A stretch of DNA of 64,000 nucleotides from Halobacteriales archaeon QH_7_66_36 (GTDB lineage: Archaea > Halobacteriota > Halobacteria > Halobacteriales > Haloarculaceae): NCBI GenBank assembly GCA_003021175.1, contig PXQV01000010.1:167990-231989 (forward strand). The letters are read 5' to 3'. Each line of letters starts with the position of its first letter. Within the stretch, counting starts at the first letter, position 1. Shown in pieces: positions 26,130 to 35,015 of the stretch. A program made the position numbers and the translations under genes. The notes beneath the pieces were generated by a model that had not been told where the DNA came from, made no database searches, and saw nothing but the letters and a program-made list of their open reading frames with translations.

Positions 26130-28772
26130 TCACTCCTCTAACTGCTCCTGCCACGTCTGTACCGCCGCCATCAGTTCGACCGGCGGCGTCTCGTTCACGT
26201 CCGTCGCGCGGAGGTCGTCGAGGACGGCTTCGATGTCGTCGTCCAGCACCGAGTCGCTCGCGGCGTCGGTTGCCTGTTCGCCACTTTCCTCGCCGTCGGT
26301 CGCGCTGTCGGTGAACTCCCCGCGTCCTAAATCGAACGTCGTCTGGACGGTGCCGTCCGACGAGCCACCACGCGCCTCGATTGCCTTCTCGCGGCGGAGC
26401 CGGTCGAGGACGGTCTCGGCCCGCGAGACGACGGGGTCGGGGACGCCCGCGAGTTCGGCGACGTGGACGCCGTAGGAGCGGTCGGTCGGTCCCTCGGCGA
26501 CCGTCCGCAGGAACGTCACGTCGTCGCCCGCGTCGTCCACCGCGACGTGGACGTTCGCCACGCGGTCGAGGTGGTCCGCGAGCGCGGTGAGTTCGTGGTA
26601 GTGGGTGGCGAACAGCGTCTTCGCGCCGACCTCGTTGTGGAGATACTCGGTCGCGGCCCACGCGATGGAGATGCCGTCGTACGTCGCCGTCCCCCGGCCC
26701 ACCTCGTCGAGGACGACCAGCGACTCCTCGGTCGCCGAGTGGAGGATGTTCGCCAACTCGCCCATCTCGACCATGAACGTCGAGCGGCCCTGCGCGAGTT
26801 CGTCGAGCGCGCCGACGCGTGTGAAGATGCCGTCGACGAGACCGACCTCGGCGGCGTCGGCGGGGACGAAGCTGCCGACCTGCGCGAGCAGCGTGACGAG
26901 CGCCGCCTGTCGCATGTACGTCGACTTCCCGCTCATGTTCGGGCCGGTGACGAGCAGGAACCGCCGGTCGCGGTCGAGATGGAGGTCGTTCGGGACGAAC
27001 TCGACGGACTGCTCGACGACCGGGTGGCGACCCGCCTCGACGCGAAGCGTGTCGCCGTCGGTCAGTTCCGGGCGCGTCCAGTCGTTGCGCGCGGCGTGAG
27101 CCGAGAGCGAGCAGTACACGTCGAGTTCGGCGAGCGCGCGGCCGACGCGCTGGAACAGGTCGGCGCGGTCGGCGAGCCGGTCCCGGAGTTCCTGAAAGAG
27201 TTCGTATTCTAATTCGCCGCGCCGCTCCTCCAGTCGGATGATCTCGCGTTCTCGCTCGCGGAGCTCCGGCGTGGTGAACCGCTCGCTGTTCTTCAGCGTC
27301 TTGATCTGCTCGTAGTGGTCCGGGACGGCGTCGGCCTCCGACTGGCCCACCTGAATGTAGTAGCCGTCCGTCTTGTTTCGGTCGACGCTCAGATGCGCGA
27401 GCCCGTGCGCCTCGGACTCGCGGTCCGCGAGCGTGTCGATCCACTCGCGAGCGGACTCGTGCTGCTCGGTCACGTCGGCCAACTCCGGGTCGTAGTCGGG
27501 CGCGAGCAGGCCGCCCTCGGTCAGCGTGCCGGGTGGGTCGGTCGCGAGCGCGCCGTCCAGTTCGGCGTGGAGGTCGGCGACGGCCGCGCGGTCGACCCCC
27601 TCGAACACCGTTGCGACCGCGGAGTCGTCCAGTCGCGGGCTCGACTCGACGGCCTCGGCGAGGTCGGCGACCAGTCCGAGCGTGTCGCGGACGCGACAGG
27701 CCCCCGGCGCGTCCAGACTCCCCGACACCGCCCGCGAGGCCAGCCGTTCGAGGTCGTAGGCGTCGCCGAGCAGATCGCGGAGTCGTTCGCGGCCCATCGC
27801 GTCGGTCGCCAGCGCGGCGACGGCCGCCTGTCTGGCGTCGAGTTCCGCGCGGCGACGGGTCGGGCGGGCGAGCCACTCGCGGAGGAGGCGGCCGCCGGCG
27901 CTCGTCTCGGTGTGGTCGACCGTCTCGAACAGCGAGACGCCGCGGTCGGTCATCGGCTCCGTGAGTTCGAGGTTGCGCTGGGTGGTCGCGTCGAGCGTGA
28001 CGTGCTCGTCGGGCGTGTAGGCGTGGAGGCGGGTGACGGACGCGAGCACGCCAACGCCCGTCGCGTCCACGTACGCGAGCGCCGCGCCGGCCGCCTGCAC
28101 GGCCGCGTCCGTCTCCAGTCCGACCTGTTCGGCCGCGCCGCCGAACTGCTCGCGGAGGGTGTGGCGGGCGCGACCTGACGCGAAGTCGTCGGTCGCGTGG
28201 AGCGTCAGCGTCGCGTCGACGCGCTCTTGAACGGCATCGAGGAACGCGTCGTCGCCGCGCAGGTCGGGACCGGGCAACACCTCCGTCGGCGCGAACCGGT
28301 AGAGTTCCGTCAGCGCCTGCGCCTCGGCGTCCGCGCCCGCGGCGCTCGTCACGTGGAACCGGCCGGTCGTCACGTCGAGGAAGGCGAGCCCATACTCATC
28401 GGCCCGGACGACCGTCGCGAGATACCGCGCCGCCTCACCGGTCGGGTCGACGAGCGTGCCGGGGGTGACGACCCGCGAGACGCGCCGCTCGTGGCCGCCG
28501 TCCGTCTCGTGCTGGTCGGCGACAGCGACCCGGTAGCCGCGCTCGACGAGCGCCTTCAGATACGGGTCGAGGTCGTCAACCGGGACGCCGGCCATCTCGT
28601 AGCTGTCGCCGCCCGACGCTCGTTCGGACACCTTCAGGTCCAACTCGTCGCCGACCGTCGCGGCGTCCTCGCCGAAGAACTCGTAGAAGTCGCCCATCTG
28701 CATCGCCAGCAGGTCCGCTTCGGCCTCGCGTTTCAAGTCGAGATACTCCCCGACGATGCCGTCCGCAGTCAT
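26130..28772 (-). CDS. mutS: DNA mismatch repair protein MutS
   Basis: 880 residues with the complete MutS layout. The mismatch-probing motif GDFYEFFGEDA is near residue 28, followed by connector and lever/clamp regions. Walker A is TGPNMSGKSTYMRQ, then QGRSTFMVEM, Walker B VVLDEVGRGTATYDGISIA, and FATHYHEL. It recognises base mismatches and small loops. Start chosen at ATG 28772 (MTADGIVGEYL); an ATG nine codons upstream at 28799 is possible, and both lie on the arms of a perfect inverted repeat. No mutL in the window. The C-terminus converges with the aRF1 gene. Confidence 0.94.
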   Translation of the reverse strand: MTADGIVGEYLDLKREAEADLLAMQMGDFYEFFGEDAATVGDELDLKVSERASGGDSYEMAGVPVDDLDPYLKALVERGYRVAVADQHETDGGHERRVSRVVTPGTLVDPTGEAARYLATVVRADEYGLAFLDVTTGRFHVTSAAGADAEAQALTELYRFAPTEVLPGPDLRGDDAFLDAVQERVDATLTLHATDDFASGRARHTLREQFGGAAEQVGLETDAAVQAAGAALAYVDATGVGVLASVTRLHAYTPDEHVTLDATTQRNLELTEPMTDRGVSLFETVDHTETSAGGRLLREWLARPTRRRAELDARQAAVAALATDAMGRERLRDLLGDAYDLERLASRAVSGSLDAPGACRVRDTLGLVADLAEAVESSPRLDDSAVATVFEGVDRAAVADLHAELDGALATDPPGTLTEGGLLAPDYDPELADVTEQHESAREWIDTLADRESEAHGLAHLSVDRNKTDGYYIQVGQSEADAVPDHYEQIKTLKNSERFTTPELREREREIIRLEERRGELEYELFQELRDRLADRADLFQRVGRALAELDVYCSLSAHAARNDWTRPELTDGDTLRVEAGRHPVVEQSVEFVPNDLHLDRDRRFLLVTGPNMSGKSTYMRQAALVTLLAQVGSFVPADAAEVGLVDGIFTRVGALDELAQGRSTFMVEMGELANILHSATEESLVVLDEVGRGTATYDGISIAWAATEYLHNEVGAKTLFATHYHELTALADHLDRVANVHVAVDDAGDDVTFLRTVAEGPTDRSYGVHVAELAGVPDPVVSRAETVLDRLRREKAIEARGGSSDGTVQTTFDLGRGEFTDSATDGEESGEQATDAASDSVLDDDIEAVLDDLRATDVNETPPVELMAAVQTWQEQLEE

Positions 28773-28801
28773 GCCCGAACCTGATTCGGGTTCGGGCATG
28801 A
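28769..28801. repeat. Perfect 12-bp inverted repeat over the mutS start
   Basis: Arms TCATGCCCGAAC (28769-28780) and GTTCGGGCATGA (28790-28801) with a 9-base spacer. The two possible mutS start codons sit in the two arms. It could form a hairpin around the start or be a repressor site; a coincidence of the duplicated ATG context is also possible. Confidence 0.6.
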
Positions 28802-28934
28802 ACCTATGGATTCACGTCCTCGGGGACGGGGCGACAGGAAGCGTTCGACCGTTGCTGTCGCGCGACGGTCGTTCCGTCGGCAGCGAGTGAGCGATCGGGG
28901 TGGCGCTTGTGAACTATTATGAAAGATAGTGATG

Positions 28935-28940
28935 TTTATT
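28935..28940 (+). promoter_or_regulatory. TATA box of the aldehyde dehydrogenase gene
   Basis: TTTATT centred 27 bp before the ATG at 28965. This spacing decides the start codon: it fits a leaderless transcript from 28965 and makes the upstream GTG/ATG at 28929/28932 unlikely. Confidence 0.5.
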
Positions 28941-28964
28941 CCGCTCACGGCCGAATCTCACGAC

Positions 28965-30398
28965 ATGAGGCCCGAAGCGACTCGGCGAGGTACAGCTGAG
29001 TCCGCTAGTCCGGAGCGAGTCGTCACCGACCTGATTACCGACGCCCGGCGGGCGATGGCGTCGATAGAGGAGTACGACCAAGCGGCAGTCGACCAGTTGG
29101 CGCGCGCGGCCGGCTGGGCAGTGTATCAGGAGGACCGCTGTCGTGAACTGTCGGAGCTGGCCGTCGAAACCACCGGGCTGGGCAACGCCGAGGACAAGTT
29201 CCGGAAGAAGCGCCGGAAGATTCTGGGCGTCCTCGACGAACTGCTCGGCGAGCAGACGGTCGGCGTCGTCGACCGCGACGAGGCGACGGGTCGCGTCGAG
29301 ATCGCGAAGCCGGTCGGCGTGGTCGGCGGTGTGGTTCCGTCCACCAATCCCGGCGCGACACCGGTCGTGTTGTCGATGCTGGCGCTGAACGGTCGCAACG
29401 CGATCATCCTCTCGCCGTCACCGCGCGGCTACGACGTGTGCGAGCAGGTGGTCGAGTACGTCCACGAACAGCTCGACGAGGTCGGCGCGCCCCGGGCGTT
29501 GGTGCAGCTGCTCCCGAGACCTGTAAGCAAGGCGAAGACGTACGCGCTGATGGATCAGGTCGACCTCCTGCAGGTCACCGGCTCCGCGGACAACGTCCGC
29601 GCCGGGCAGGAGTCCGGCACGCCAAACTACTGTGTCGGTCAGGGGAATCCGGTCGCCATCGTGGACGAGACGGCCGACATCGAGGCGACCGCCGAGCGCA
29701 TCGCTGCCAGCCAGACGTTCGACAACGGCACCTCCTGTTCCAGCGAGGGAAACGCCGCCGTCGTCGAGGACGTGTACGAGGCGACCGTCGCCGCGCTGGA
29801 ACGGGAGGGCGGCTATCTGTGTGACGCCGACGAGCGGCGCAAACTCCGGGAGACGCTGTTTCCCGACGGCGACACGCTCAACCCAGACACGCTGGCGCGA
29901 CCGGCAGGCGTCATCGCCGAGCGGGCCGGCATCGACACTCCCGCCGCTCGCGAGGCCGACTTCCTCCTGACGCGTGGCCGCGGCGTCGGCCCCGACCACC
30001 CGCTCTCCGGCGAGAAGATCGCGCCGATCCTCAACCTGTTTCGGGTGCCCGACGTGGAAGCGGCGTTCGCGCTCACGGAGTGTATCCTCGCGTACGAGGG
30101 CGCGGGCCACTCCGCGAACATCCAGACGACGGACCCCGAGCGGGCGCGCCGCGCCGGCGAGGCGGTCGGCGTCGCGCGGCTGCTGGTCAACCAGCCGAAC
30201 GCGCTCGCCAACGGCGGCCACTACCGGAACGGTCTCACCTCGACGCTCTCCGAGGGCACCGGCACGTGGGGCGGCAACCAGCTCGACGAGAACCTCGGTG
30301 TCGGGAAGTTCTACCAGACGACGACGGTGTCCCGGCCGATCGAGGACGCGACGCCGCCCGACGCCGAGGCGCTGTTCGCCCCCTACGTCGACGAGTAG
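28965..30398 (+). CDS. Aldehyde dehydrogenase, CoA-acylating (EutE/SauS-like)
   Basis: 477 residues. Resembles the acylating aldehyde dehydrogenase branch (acetaldehyde, propionaldehyde or sulfoacetaldehyde dehydrogenases): KPVGVVGGVVPSTNPGATPV for the nucleotide loop, VTGSADNVRAG, the catalytic cysteine in DNGTSCSSEGNAAV, and an AEGAGHSA-like stretch (YEGAGHSANIQT). The end TTTVSRPIED is typical. It would turn an aldehyde plus CoA into an acyl-CoA with NAD(P). The next gene is an iron alcohol dehydrogenase, so the pair could interconvert an alcohol and an acyl-CoA. Substrate not determined. Confidence 0.85.
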   Translation: MRPEATRRGTAESASPERVVTDLITDARRAMASIEEYDQAAVDQLARAAGWAVYQEDRCRELSELAVETTGLGNAEDKFRKKRRKILGVLDELLGEQTVGVVDRDEATGRVEIAKPVGVVGGVVPSTNPGATPVVLSMLALNGRNAIILSPSPRGYDVCEQVVEYVHEQLDEVGAPRALVQLLPRPVSKAKTYALMDQVDLLQVTGSADNVRAGQESGTPNYCVGQGNPVAIVDETADIEATAERIAASQTFDNGTSCSSEGNAAVVEDVYEATVAALEREGGYLCDADERRKLRETLFPDGDTLNPDTLARPAGVIAERAGIDTPAAREADFLLTRGRGVGPDHPLSGEKIAPILNLFRVPDVEAAFALTECILAYEGAGHSANIQTTDPERARRAGEAVGVARLLVNQPNALANGGHYRNGLTSTLSEGTGTWGGNQLDENLGVGKFYQTTTVSRPIEDATPPDAEALFAPYVDE

Positions 30399-30431
30399 CA
30401 CGCGAACTGCGTCCCGACTCCCAGAGACAGC

Positions 30432-31634
30432 ATGACCGACACGAACCGCTTCGTCGCCCCCGGCGAGCTACTCGTAGGTCGCGGTGCAGTCACGGAGATC
30501 GGACCGCTGATGGCCGCGCGTGGCTCGCGGGCGCTGGTGGTCGCCACCGCGGGCGGAATCGACCGCCACGGCGACCGCGTGCTCGACAGTCTCCACGCGG
30601 CCGGCCTCGACACGACCGTCTACGACGGCGTCGAACCGGACCCGACGGTCGCCATGGTCGAGGCGGGCGTCGACCGGTATCACGCGGGCGACTGTGACTG
30701 TCTCGTGGCGCTCGGCGGCGGCTCACCCATCGACGCGGCCAAGGCCATCGGCGTGGAGGCGGCCACCGGCACCCCGATCCGCGAGCACGCCACCGACCGA
30801 GCGGGCTACGAGACGCTCGACGGCCCGCTCCCGCCACTCGGGGCCGTCAACACCACGGCCGGCACCGGGAGCGAGGCCACGCGGTCCATCGTCGTCACCG
30901 ACGAGGCCACCGCCACGAAGTTCCTCGTCGTCTCGACGGCGGTGGTGCCGGACGTGGCCGTCGAGGACCCCGACCTCGTGGCGTCGCTCCCGCCCAGCCA
31001 CACCGCGTTCACCGGGATCGACGCCCTGACGCACGCCGTCGAGGCGTACGTCTCCCGGGCGGCGTGGCCCATGTCGGACACGCTGGCGCGGGCGGCGATC
31101 CCGCGGCTCGCCCGCTGGCTCCCCATTGCGTGGGAGAACGGCGACGACCTGACGGCCCGCGAAGAGACGCTGATCGGCCAACTACAGGCCGGACAGGCGT
31201 TCACGAACGCCTCGGTCGCGCTCGTGCACGGGATGGCGCGGCCCTTCGGCGCGCAGTTGCATCTGCCACACGGCCTCGCGAACGGCGTCCTCCTGCCAGC
31301 GGTCGTCGACTACTCCGTCGAGGGGAGCGTCGAGCGGTACGCCGACATCGCCCGCCTGCTCGACGCGGCCGACGAGGGCGACGCGGACCGGACGGCCGCA
31401 GAGCAGACCGCGCCCGCGATCCGTGACCTCTGTGAGGCGGTGTCGCTGTACGGGTATCTCGACGCGTTCGCCGACGTGCCCGACCGCGAGACGTACGCGG
31501 GACTGGTCGGCGAGATGGCCGACGACGCGCTCGCCTCCGGGTCGCCGGCGAACAACCCCCGCGTCCCCGACCGCGAGACCATCGAGCGGCTGTATCTGGA
31601 GGTGTACGACGGCGCGCTCGCCGACCACGTCTGA
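30432..31634 (+). CDS. Iron-containing alcohol dehydrogenase
   Basis: 400 residues, group III Fe-ADH fold. NAD-binding CLVALGGGSPIDAAKAIG near residue 95, then NTTAGTGSEATR, GIDALTHAVEAYVS and NASVALVHGMARPFGAQLHL. Metal ligands include the Asp before PDLVASLPP and the His in GMARPFG and LPHGLANGVLLP. Start is 33 bp after the aldehyde dehydrogenase stop, suggesting one transcript. Family members oxidise or reduce short alcohols, including propanediols; the substrate is unknown. Confidence 0.9.
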   Translation: MTDTNRFVAPGELLVGRGAVTEIGPLMAARGSRALVVATAGGIDRHGDRVLDSLHAAGLDTTVYDGVEPDPTVAMVEAGVDRYHAGDCDCLVALGGGSPIDAAKAIGVEAATGTPIREHATDRAGYETLDGPLPPLGAVNTTAGTGSEATRSIVVTDEATATKFLVVSTAVVPDVAVEDPDLVASLPPSHTAFTGIDALTHAVEAYVSRAAWPMSDTLARAAIPRLARWLPIAWENGDDLTAREETLIGQLQAGQAFTNASVALVHGMARPFGAQLHLPHGLANGVLLPAVVDYSVEGSVERYADIARLLDAADEGDADRTAAEQTAPAIRDLCEAVSLYGYLDAFADVPDRETYAGLVGEMADDALASGSPANNPRVPDRETIERLYLEVYDGALADHV

Positions 31635-31797
31635 ACGGGCGAGACACGGCGCAGACGTATCGGCGCTGGCCGGGTGGCTGCTCACGGTCGTCGGCCGAGA
31701 GACGCTCTCCGTTGCCCTCGCGGGGAGCGCGGCCGCTGGCAGCGTGACCGCTCCGTTGCTGTACGTGCAGTGGCGAGAGCTGCGCCGCCGATGCCAG

Positions 31798-31804
31798 ATA
31801 TTTA
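31798..31804 (+). promoter_or_regulatory. TATA box before the thiamine-diphosphate enzyme gene
   Basis: ATATTTA in the 31635-31853 spacer, which otherwise holds no convincing gene. The distance to the ATG at 31831 is about 30 bp and to the ATG at 31854 about 53 bp, so the transcript probably begins at or near the short upstream ORF. Confidence 0.5.
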
Positions 31805-31830
31805 ACCCCGCGTTACGCCAAGGCCGGACG

Positions 31831-31857
31831 ATGACTGTCGACACGGAGGGAGGATGA
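31831..31857 (+). CDS. 8-codon leader ORF overlapping the next start
   Basis: MTVDTEGG then stop. The stop TGA overlaps the ATG of the thiamine-diphosphate enzyme gene (ATGA), and a GGAGG lies at its end, 4-8 bases before that ATG. The ORF begins about 30 bp after a TATA box, the position of a leaderless start. It may couple translation of the following gene. Shortness makes it tentative. Confidence 0.35.
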   Translation: MTVDTEGG

Positions 31858-33503
31858 CCGTCGGCGACCGCGTCGTCGCCCGCCTCGCCGCCGAGGGCAT
31901 CGACACCGTCTTCGGCATCCCCGGCAAGCAGACGCTCCCGCTGAACGACGCGATGGCGACCCACGGCGTCCGGTTCGTGGTCGCGCGCCACGAGACGGCC
32001 GTCTCGCATCAGGCGTGGGGCTACGCCGAGACCAGCGGCGAGATGGCCGCCACCGTCGTCGTCCCCGGCCCGGGCGACATGAACGCGATGAACGGGCTGA
32101 AGAACGCGCTGAACGACTGCACGCCGCTGGTCCACGTCGCCGTCGAGACCGACCCGGCGGTCCGCGGCGGCGACGGCATCCACGAGACGCCGCCGGACAC
32201 CTACGACAACGTCGTGAAGGCGAACCGGCCCGTCGAAGAGCCGAGGGCGGCCGTCGCAACGCTTGCCGACGCGATGCGAATTGCTCAGACGCCGCCGAAG
32301 GGCCCCGTCCGCGTGGGGATTCCGAAGAACTTCCTGACGATGGACGTGCCGCAGGCCGCGCCGCCCGCCGACGGTGTCCCGACGCCATCCGAACCGGACG
32401 CCGACGCGGTCGAAGCGGCGGCGCCCACCCTCCGAACTGCCGACGACCCGGTCGTCATCGCGGGCGGGGGCGTCCGCACAGCCGAGGCGACGGCGGAACT
32501 CCGCGCGGTCGCGGAACGGCTCGACGCGCCGATCGTCACGACCTACAAGGGGAAGGGAACGCTCCCGGAGTCGCATCCGCTGTCGGCTGGCGTCTTCTGT
32601 GGCGCCACCAGTCCGGAACTGGAGGCGCTCGTCGCGGACGCGGACGCCGCGCTCGCGGTCGGCACCGACTTCGACGCCGTCGCTTTCGCCCGGTGGGAGC
32701 GTGCCCTCCCCGACGAACTCGTCCACGTGACGCTCCACGCCGCAGACGTGGGCACCGGCTACGAGCCGTCGGTCGCGCTCGTCGCCGACGCCGGGGCGAC
32801 GCTCGAAGCGCTCGTCGACCGTCTGCCGGCGAGGACACTCGACGAGGACTCTCCGGGCGTCGAACGAGCGCAGTCGATCCGGGCGTCGGACGCGGCCCGC
32901 ATCGCCGCGCTGACCGAGGACGACGACCCGCCGCTCACGTCCCCGAGCGCGCTGGCGGCGGTGCGCGCGGCCGTTCCCGAGGAAGCTACCGTCGCCGTCG
33001 ACGCGGGCGGCTTCCGCATCTGGACGCTGGTCTCCTTCCCGGCCGCTGGACCGCGGTCATACGTGAATCCCGGGTCGTGGGCGACGATGGGCACCGGCCT
33101 CCCGTCGGCCATCGGCGCGAAACTGGCGAACCCCGACGAGGACGTGGTGGCGCTGACGGGGGACGGGGGACTGTTGATGTGTATCCACGAACTCCACACG
33201 CTCGCCGCCGAGGGGATCGACGTGACCGTCGTCGCCTTCCGAAACGACGACTACGCCATCATCAGCGAGGAGGCCGAGCGGTCGTACGGCCTCGACGAGA
33301 TGGCCTACGGCTGGCGCGACGCCCCGCTGTCGCTCACTGACATCGCGGCGGGGATGGGCGTCGAGGCCGAGCGCGTGAAGACGACTGAGGCGGTGGAACG
33401 TGCCGTCTTCAACGCCGTCGAAGCGGACGGACCGCGGCTGGTGTCGGTGCCGACCGACCCGACCGAACCGCAGGCGAGCGAGTGGTTCGCGAGCGAGGAG
33501 TGA
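31854..33503 (+). CDS. Thiamine-diphosphate-dependent enzyme, acetolactate synthase superfamily
   Basis: 549 residues with the three-domain layout of ALS-type enzymes. Catalytic Glu in RHETAVSHQAWGYAE near residue 47; TPP motif TGDGGLLMCIHELHTLAAEG with the closing NDDYAII about 30 residues on. Central domain has VIAGGGVRTAEATAELR. It is not clearly acetolactate synthase: no small subunit gene is nearby. Possible roles include a decarboxylase or carboligase linked to the adjacent aldehyde/alcohol genes, for instance sulfoacetaldehyde- or 2-oxoacid-processing enzymes. Translation is probably coupled to a short leader ORF. Confidence 0.82.
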   Translation: MTVGDRVVARLAAEGIDTVFGIPGKQTLPLNDAMATHGVRFVVARHETAVSHQAWGYAETSGEMAATVVVPGPGDMNAMNGLKNALNDCTPLVHVAVETDPAVRGGDGIHETPPDTYDNVVKANRPVEEPRAAVATLADAMRIAQTPPKGPVRVGIPKNFLTMDVPQAAPPADGVPTPSEPDADAVEAAAPTLRTADDPVVIAGGGVRTAEATAELRAVAERLDAPIVTTYKGKGTLPESHPLSAGVFCGATSPELEALVADADAALAVGTDFDAVAFARWERALPDELVHVTLHAADVGTGYEPSVALVADAGATLEALVDRLPARTLDEDSPGVERAQSIRASDAARIAALTEDDDPPLTSPSALAAVRAAVPEEATVAVDAGGFRIWTLVSFPAAGPRSYVNPGSWATMGTGLPSAIGAKLANPDEDVVALTGDGGLLMCIHELHTLAAEGIDVTVVAFRNDDYAIISEEAERSYGLDEMAYGWRDAPLSLTDIAAGMGVEAERVKTTEAVERAVFNAVEADGPRLVSVPTDPTEPQASEWFASEE

Positions 33504-33506
33504 GCC

Positions 33507-34274
33507 TCAGGACGTTGAGAACCCGCCGTCGACCCGCAGGCCTTCGCCGGTGATGTAGGAGGCCTCGCCGCTGGCGAGGAAGGAGACGGCGTCGGCAATC
33601 TCTTCGGGCTCGGCGAGTCGTCCGAGCGGATACCGCTTCAGCATGATCTCCTTGGCGCGCTCGGGGTCGTCGCGCGTCTCGAAGAACTGCCGGCCGAGTT
33701 CCGTGTCGGTGAACGCCGGACAGACGGCGTTACACCGGACGCCCGAGCGCCCGGCCTCGGCAGCGACGGCCCGCGTGAAGTTCATCACCGCCCCCTTCGA
33801 CAGCGAGTACGCCCCCTGTTTCGGCAACCCGTAGAACGACGCGAGCGATCCGATGTTGACGATGTTGCCCGATCCCTGCTCCTTGAGATGGGGGAGGGCA
33901 GCCTGACAGCCGTTCCAGACGCCTCGCACATTCACGTCCAGCACGAACTCGAAGACGGAGCGGTCGGTGTCCTCGACGGTCGCGGGCGGGTGGCCGACGC
34001 CGGCGTTGTTCACCACGGCATCGAGACCGTACTCCTCGGCGGTGGCGTCGACGACCGCCTCGAACGCCTCGCCGTCGGTCACATCCAGTTCCATGAACTC
34101 CGCCTCGCCGGCGTAGTCGCCGTCGTTGATGTCGGCGACGGTCGCTTCCCCCGTCTCGCTGTCCACGTCGGTCGCGACGACGAACGCGCCGGCCTCGGCG
34201 AACCGCTTCGCCGTCGCTTCCCCGATTCCCTGTCCGGCACCGGTAACGAACGCCGTCTGGTCCTCGTGTCGCAT
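33507..34274 (-). CDS. Short-chain dehydrogenase/reductase
   Basis: 255-residue classical SDR. Cofactor loop TGAGQGIG, Asp-rich site after strand 2 (VVATDVDSE) indicating NAD preference, NNAGVG, catalytic GSLASFYGLPKQGAYSLSK with Tyr and Lys, and a FabG-like ending (SFLASGEASYITGEGLRVDGG). An alcohol or sugar substrate is likely. It converges with the thiamine enzyme gene (3 bp between stops) and diverges from a peroxiredoxin gene. Confidence 0.88.
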   Translation of the reverse strand: MRHEDQTAFVTGAGQGIGEATAKRFAEAGAFVVATDVDSETGEATVADINDGDYAGEAEFMELDVTDGEAFEAVVDATAEEYGLDAVVNNAGVGHPPATVEDTDRSVFEFVLDVNVRGVWNGCQAALPHLKEQGSGNIVNIGSLASFYGLPKQGAYSLSKGAVMNFTRAVAAEAGRSGVRCNAVCPAFTDTELGRQFFETRDDPERAKEIMLKRYPLGRLAEPEEIADAVSFLASGEASYITGEGLRVDGGFSTS

Positions 34275-34352
34275 ACGCGTACGTCCGATTGGGGCAACTT
34301 AGTTCCCCCACGCGACGAAAACGGCTTTACCGACGGCGACCGCTCCTCCGGC

Positions 34353-34811
34353 ATGCTCGACACCGGCACCCCGGCCCCCGAGTTCGAACTCCCGAATCAG
34401 GACGGCGACCCGGTCGCGCTGCCCGACCGCGGCACCGTCGTCGTCTACTTCTACCCGCGAGCGGATACGCCCGGCTGTACGACCGAGGCCTGCGGCTTTC
34501 GCGACCGCTGGGACGCCTTCGAGGACCGGGACGTGCGCGTGTTCGGCATCAGCGACGACCCAGTTCCCATGTTGGCGACGTTCGCCGAGGAGTACGACCT
34601 GCCGGTCGAGTTGCTCTCCGACACGGACGGGTCGGTCGCGAGCGCCTACGGCTCCTACGGCGAGCGCGACCTGCTCGGCGACACCATCGAGGTCGCGTTC
34701 CGCAACACGTACGTCGTCCGCGACGGCGAGATCGCCCTCGCGTACGAGGGCGTCGATCCGGAGGGCCACGCTGAGCAGCTGTTGGCTGATATCGACGCGC
34801 TGGACGACTGA
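34353..34811 (+). CDS. bcp: Peroxiredoxin, Bcp/PrxQ type, two cysteines
   Basis: 152 residues. YPRADTPGCTTEACGFRDRW has the peroxidatic cysteine and the second cysteine five residues later, the atypical 2-Cys arrangement of PrxQ. It reduces peroxides with a thioredoxin-like partner. This complements the single-cysteine Bcp at 11.9 kb. Its stop is followed directly by the truncated end of repeat element B1. Confidence 0.92.
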   Translation: MLDTGTPAPEFELPNQDGDPVALPDRGTVVVYFYPRADTPGCTTEACGFRDRWDAFEDRDVRVFGISDDPVPMLATFAEEYDLPVELLSDTDGSVASAYGSYGERDLLGDTIEVAFRNTYVVRDGEIALAYEGVDPEGHAEQLLADIDALDD

Positions 34812-34816
34812 CCGAA

Positions 34817-35003
34817 TAAACCGGATGAGCCGCTAGAGGCAGTGTAACCGGCTTGGAAGCCCCCGCCGGCTCGACTCTCGGGCCTCGCTGCGCGCGCTCG
34901 CTTCGCTCGCGTGCTTACGTCGGCCGGGTTCGGCGAGCCGGCGGCCCCTTCCAGTCCCACCCACCTGCACTCACTCGGGTAGCCCTCGCGTGTCTGAACA
35001 CCA
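34817..35003 (-). repeat. Intergenic repeat element, copy B1 (reverse, end lost)
   Basis: Read on the minus strand it has the left end GTGTTCAGACACGCG, a left box GGGACTGGAAGGGGCC (34943-34958), stem arms GCCGGCTCG/CGAGCCGGC (34934-34942 and 34865-34873) and a decayed right box GGGGGCTTCCAAGCC. The right terminal repeat is missing; resemblance to copy D stops after GGCTCATCC close to the peroxiredoxin stop codon. It lies head to head with copy B2. Confidence 0.65.
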
Positions 35004-35015
35004 CCCCAGCGATGG

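Noticed and set aside
25849..27876. 675-codon open frame on the minus strand
   Set aside because: Out-of-frame shadow of mutS with extreme Arg content.
31635..31830. Possible small membrane protein in the gap after the Fe-alcohol dehydrogenase
   Set aside because: A hydrophobic stretch (SVALAGSAAAGSVTAPLLYV) is in frame, but no usable start codon precedes it and it continues from the shadow frame of the upstream gene.
31854..33503. Calling the ThDP enzyme acetolactate synthase (ilvB)
   Set aside because: Superfamily motifs fit, but there is no regulatory subunit or ilv gene nearby and the context is aldehyde/alcohol metabolism, so only the superfamily is claimed.
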